Source: Symsagittifera roscoffensis (lineage: Eukaryota; Xenacoelomorpha; Acoela; Convolutidae). From it: DNA of 64,000 bases. The position numbers were made by a program, and so were the translations under genes. Shown piece after piece: positions 60,007-64,000 of this stretch. The notes beneath the pieces were generated by a model, which was not told where the DNA came from, searched no databases, and saw nothing but the letters and a program-made list of their open reading frames with translations. The stretch's first letter is position 1, and every line of letters begins with the position of its first letter. Location: contig NC_087071.1 in assembly GCF_963678635.1 (NCBI RefSeq), positions 22,892,013 to 22,956,012 on the forward strand. The letters run 5' to 3'.

Positions 60007-60261
60007 TTAACTGTCCAGCTCTGCAGGACTATCAATGGGAAACTCTTCACAAACCCAAGGTTGACTTCTACAAAACAATTTGCTTTTGAACCAATCGAAA
60101 TTCAGCTTTCGCTTAAGTGTGCCTCTATGAAACACGTAAATTGAGCTGTTTGTTCTTATAACGTAAGGGGCCTGCTCAGATCCGCCTATCAATTTGAGTC
60201 CGCCCTGTCCGAATCCAACTATGTTGATGCGGTTAACACAAAGTTCTTCGTTGTATACGGA
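60007..60261 (-). CDS. Host gene 3, last exon
   Basis: 255 bp on the - strand after acceptor ATTCTTTTTCAG, phase 0, ending at TAA 60007-60009. It encodes 84 residues with three Cys and a NIVGFGQGGLKLIGG stretch. That resembles the turn around the nucleophile of alpha/beta hydrolases but has Gly where Ser would be, and too little sequence follows it, so I do not assign that fold. It joins the exon at 62386-62591 in phase. Confidence 0.65.
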   Translation of the reverse strand, partial: SVYNEELCVNRINIVGFGQGGLKLIGGSEQAPYVIRTNSSIYVFHRGTLKRKLNFDWFKSKLFCRSQPWVCEEFPIDSPAELDS

Positions 60262-62385
60262 CTGAAAAAGAATACGTTATGTAATCGATCGGTATTATCA
60301 TTAAATGCTAGCAGTTTAATGCAGGTTGAGAAGAAATTTTAGTTCAAGTTCAAATTCAAAACACGAGAAATTTTTTTTTAAAGAAAACAGACCAAAAATG
60401 AATGCTCAATGAAAACCTCAGCGAGTAAAAGGTCAAAAATCTCAGCCGTGGTGAGAAATAGTAGATTGCAGTAAAAATTAAGATGTTTGTAGATATTTTT
60501 GAGACCAGCAGTTTCATTGTAGATATTTTTGAGACCAGCAATTTCAATCCAAATTTGTTTAAAAACGTTGAAACAAAGTTTCAAACTATAAAGTTTTAAA
60601 AAAATTTTCACTGACTAAATTTATACTTTATAGGTCAAGAAAGTCAAATTATAACGAGACGCGATCAAGATGGTCGGAAAATAAGTCGAGCACTTAAGCC
60701 CGGGTCTCAACTAATCAACACATAAAAATCAAGGAAAAAATAAATATCGCACCACTTTCAAGCACACAGAGTTTTTACGACTGGCAATTTTGCAATACAA
60801 GTTTTTTTTCATAAGAATACGCCAGTAAAAACGTGTTTTTTGACCGGAGTTTTCTCCAAAACTTCTTGCAGACGCCACTTATATTGTGCAAAAAATTGAA
60901 GATTTTGGTCGAAAAAAACAAGAGTTGCGTAACATATCGATTTTTTTGTCAAGATTGTTGAAACAAATTTGTCGGGCAAAGTGGAACAAGTTTTTCTTGG
61001 GGCAAAAGAGTCGAGGATCTTGGTCCGGCAGAACGTAGTAGCCCCAAAAGTAACCATTTTCATCTATACTGGCGCTTTTATTTTTTTTTGTTCTTCTCAT
61101 ATATCCATAAAAACTTGCCAAAAAAATCAATTTTTTTTTATTGTTAGTAACTTTGTTAGATGATTGCGAAACAACACCAGTGATGGTTAAAAACATTGCG
61201 TTTGCTTCATTTTTATGATATCAAAAAATGAGCCACGATTAAAATCATTGTAGGGTAGTATAACCAAAAAAAAACACGGATTATTTTTATTTTTGACGGA
61301 TTATTTATATATCATTCAAAAAATATTGTTGAGAGTTTAAATTTGAAAAGATTTCATAAAGTTATGGGGTTTAAAGATACTGAGTTTAAATTTGAAAAGA
61401 TATCGTAAAGTTATGGGGTTTAGAGATTGCCATTTTGGCCAATTTTGGACAATTAACGCGCGATATATTTCGCGCTATTAATGTGTAAGCGGAGATTTAC
61501 GTCGTCTTGGAATGAGCAGCTTGAACCCTTTTCCCTCCCCACTGGCAATTTCCTTCTCAAGTCTCGCCTTAAACTAATTTCCATTGTGAAAAAATTCCGA
61601 ATTGATGCAGCTGATCAAAAAAGTGTTTGCTATTTCAACTTTATTATTGCTTAGTTTAGAAAAACACAACTGTAATATTGACCAGCTTCAACCAATTCTT
61701 ATCCATGTATTTTGATAGATTCAAAAGTAATTGAGATTTGCACTACTGTGTCATAGATGAGTTCGTATTTTTCTTAAAGTCATTGAAAACTCTTAAAAAA
61801 AGTTCTTATTATTTGTAAATGAAGGCTGTGAGAATTTTATCAGCTTCTTTTAGATCTGTGACAAAATCTTCTCATAACCATTTGTTATATATAAGTGGTA
61901 ATAGAGAAAGAATATCTTATGGGTACATCATGGAGTAAAATTAGTTGGTTTGAACTGCATTAAGCCAATCCACTTTTCAAAAAAATAGAATATGATTTTG
62001 AAAAAAAGTAACTCTGGTATCTCAATGATTCGGTTCTATTCGGAGCTAAGATTTTTTTAACCTTCAAGTTTTTTTCTAAATAAAATAGAGACGATAACCG
62101 GCGATAGAGACGAATTTTTTGTTTTTGCGGCGATAACCGGCTCTAATTTTTTAATTCAGTCTTACACTCTGTTGGCAAGCTCGCAACACCTTGGCACGAC
62201 TGCAGCGGTCACTATTTTGTTCTTTATGTTAGTTGAACAAAGGACAATTCTTGCCCTACCGGCTTGTTAAAACAATTATAACTTGGGACTATTTTTCGGA
62301 CTATTTTGTATAGGACTGTTTTTTCTGTTGATTTTCATACTTTTCCGGACTGTTTTGGACTGTTTAGTATGGGACTGTTTTGTAC
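60262..62385. other. Intron of host gene 3
   Basis: Holds a 33-base tandem duplication (AGATATTTTTGAGACCAGCA) at about 60480-60545 and a partial family A repeat at 61265-61515. ORFs of 60-105 codons here have no splice context. Confidence 0.5.
61265..61515 (+). repeat. Family A repeat, partial copy with internal duplication
   Basis: Contains the ATATATCATTCAAAAAATA start, a doubled GAGTTTAAATTTGAAAAGAT block (about 61330 and 61382) and the ACGCGCGATATATTTCGCGC core. Both terminal hairpins are missing. Confidence 0.75.
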
Positions 62386-62591
62386 AGAAACCGAATATTC
62401 GATTTCTTTGACTGAGGCATTACTTGAGAATTCAAATTTGAGACTAAATTCTCCAACCTCCACTACATTAAGTTTCTTTCTGCGGCTTCTGAAGTCGGTG
62501 GCATTGGAGGAGTATTCTAGAGGGGTCATGCCATTTCTCTGCCCGTATTTCTGGTAAATTTCAGTCTGGTCATGACAACAACCGCCACGCT
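62386..62591 (-). CDS. Host gene 3, middle exon
   Basis: 206 bp after a strong acceptor ACTTGTTTTCTAG, entering in phase 1 and leaving in phase 0 at a weak donor (GTACAA). It encodes about 68 residues with a Cys-Cys pair, two possible N-glycosylation sites (NAT, NAS) and a basic RSRRKK stretch. The phases match both neighbouring exons, which is the main support. Confidence 0.6.
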
Positions 62592-63736
62592 CTAGAAAAC
62601 AAGTAAAAGCTAACCAAAAGCAAGCAATGTTTTTTGTAATTGCTCTACAATTGTCATAAGACCTCCTTGAGTTTCTGTTCAATAAAGCATATAAAAAATT
62701 ACTGAAAGGCTGCCACTGGGGGCTTTTTCTTTGGAACAGGGATTGAACAAGCTTAACGTATAAGAAAAATCAGTCAAAAATTGACACATTTTGCCGTATG
62801 ATATGCTATCAACTTATCTCGCAAAAGAATTATATTCATTCAAGTAGCAAGACTTAGGTTATTCTTTGCAAGGGCGAATACATGTTGCTGACAATATGCA
62901 GAATTGCTAGTTTCAAATAAATTTCCGTAATAAATCGTTATGTCAAGGTTTATTGACGTCTGTGGTTATTCTGTTGGATTTCATTTTATTATAAAATTGT
63001 AAAAAAAAAAAAACTATTGATGTTTAAGTAGCACAGAAAGTTCCGACTACAAATTAAAAAAACGTATGTTCAGGTCAAACTGTAAATTTTTTGTTCGCTC
63101 GATTAGGATCCGAACAAAAACCTAAAAAAAGACATTCGATAGTAAGAGTAGAACACAAGAACATAACAACGCTTTTCATCAAAATTTTTTTAAAACAATG
63201 TAATTTATACAGATTTTTTTGCATTTTTTGTCAAGAAGGCGTTAAAAGAAGCTTCAAAAAATTCTGCAGTCAGACTAAGTTTCTAAGTCTTATTTCCGTA
63301 ATATAAGCTTGTTCACTTCACTCGCTTAATTAAATCGGAATAAGACTATAAATTGATTTTTCCCAACACTGCGGATTTTTTTGGTAAACTTTTGTTAGGG
63401 TTTGAATAACGAATGCAAGGAGTTTAATATGTTATATCACTCGGTCTTTTTTTATGAGATTTTTTATGATATGAGCAAAACACACCCGAATACCAAGTTT
63501 CCTCCCCAATTTTAGTGGTCCGAATCCGAACAATGATAAGGATTTTTGATTACTCGGCGTCGAGTGTGAAATCTATCGAACCTTTGATCGGTTTTTTTCT
63601 CGCATTTTTTGCATAGACTTTTACAACTTTCTAGATTTTTTACAAACCTTTGCTTCGAACTATCCAATTTTTTAGAATTTAAAGACAACAGTTTTCCTAG
63701 AATATAGTTTTTTAAATAACTGATTTTGAGACTCAC
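62592..63736. other. Intron of host gene 3
   Basis: AT-rich; no supported exon. An A run of 12 bases is at 63001. Confidence 0.4.
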
Positions 63737-63965
63737 CAAATGCGTTTCTTTGTGAGAGTGAGATCCAGTTGATTTTTTTGTGCACTGGTCGAATCAGCTG
63801 GTAGAACTGGGCATAGTCAAACGAGTGGGGGATGCGAGGACTCTGCCTGCTGTCAACCACAAAGCCAATGTAGCAGAACAAATATCTGAAATGAAGCCTA
63901 TTTCTCAACTCCATAGTTTCTAAATCCAAACAACCAGAGACCGAGACAGGGAGGAAAGAAGACAT
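63737..63965 (-). CDS. Host gene 3, first or internal exon
   Basis: The donor GTGAGT (63731-63736) ends the exon in phase 1. Two starts are possible: an ATG at 63963-63965, or an acceptor TTCATTTCAG giving an exon from 63885. The sure part encodes about 49 residues with a hydrophobic LFCYIGFVV segment followed by HSFDYAQFYQLIRP. With the downstream exons it forms one phase-consistent gene of unknown family; the hydrophobic start and cysteines suggest a secreted or membrane protein. Confidence 0.6.
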
Positions 63966-64000
63966 CCTTCTCTTAGGAATTCGACTCCCTTACCACCCAA

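Noticed and set aside
60007-60261. Alpha/beta hydrolase catalytic elbow (GFGQGG)
   Set aside because: The nucleophile Ser is absent and fewer than 70 residues follow, too few for the rest of the fold.
60809-61196. - strand ORFs of 84 and 105 codons
   Set aside because: Overlapping frames in AT-rich intron, no splice sites, codon pattern not coding-like.

Overview
The window reads as nuclear DNA of an invertebrate animal. It is AT-rich, its genes are split by GT-AG introns (one only 47 bases long), and it holds tRNA-derived SINEs, a hAT transposon, hAT-derived and other inverted-repeat elements, minisatellites and a large retroelement. I see no prokaryotic signal and no functional RNA gene. 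I cannot place the species more closely.

Layout. Bases 1 to about 17,100 are one decayed LTR-type retroelement on the + strand, G-poor and A/C-rich throughout. In order it carries an extra ORF, a gag-like region with a zinc knuckle, protease, reverse transcriptase, RNase H and integrase (the Ty3/Gypsy order), a Pro/Ser/Thr/Gln-rich ORF, an envelope-like region, and about 2 kb of further coding-like sequence. All of it is interrupted by stops and frameshifts, and no LTR pair was recognised. Bases 17,100-22,700 are non-coding and hold two repeat families: family C (GGAATCCGC-rich, with terminal inverted repeats) and family A (about 530 bp, hairpins near both ends).

Host gene 1 is on the - strand from 40,608 to 22,733. 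Six exons agree in splice signals and reading phase (40420-40608, 32048-32101, 30813-32000, 30073-30241, 26967-28875, 22733-22930). It encodes a large, low-complexity protein with two kinds of internal repeat. Neither end of the gene was found and the family was not recognised. Its 8.3-kb intron holds two large inverted-repeat structures and a complete but disabled hAT element (37369-39674, same strand as the gene). A possible + strand coding exon (24400-24548) lies in another of its introns.

Bases 40,600-48,500 are non-coding, with a 59-bp minisatellite of about 16 copies, a diverged repeat cluster and a SINE. Host gene 2 (+ strand; exons 48521-48812, 51289-51379, 51799-52300) is a secreted serine-protease homologue that has lost all three catalytic residues. 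Its first intron carries several small hAT-type elements, one with a perfect 8-bp target duplication. Bases 52,300-60,000 are non-coding apart from a 1.6-kb family C element with a 128-bp tandem repeat and a G-rich stretch bounded by a direct repeat. Host gene 3 (- strand; exons 63737 to about 63965, 62386-62591, 60007-60261) is phase-consistent and ends at 60007, but its product was not recognised.

The host genes do not obviously work together. What links the region is transposon biology: a degraded autonomous hAT beside many short copies with the same ends, and an unusually gene-rich, now dead, envelope-bearing retroelement.
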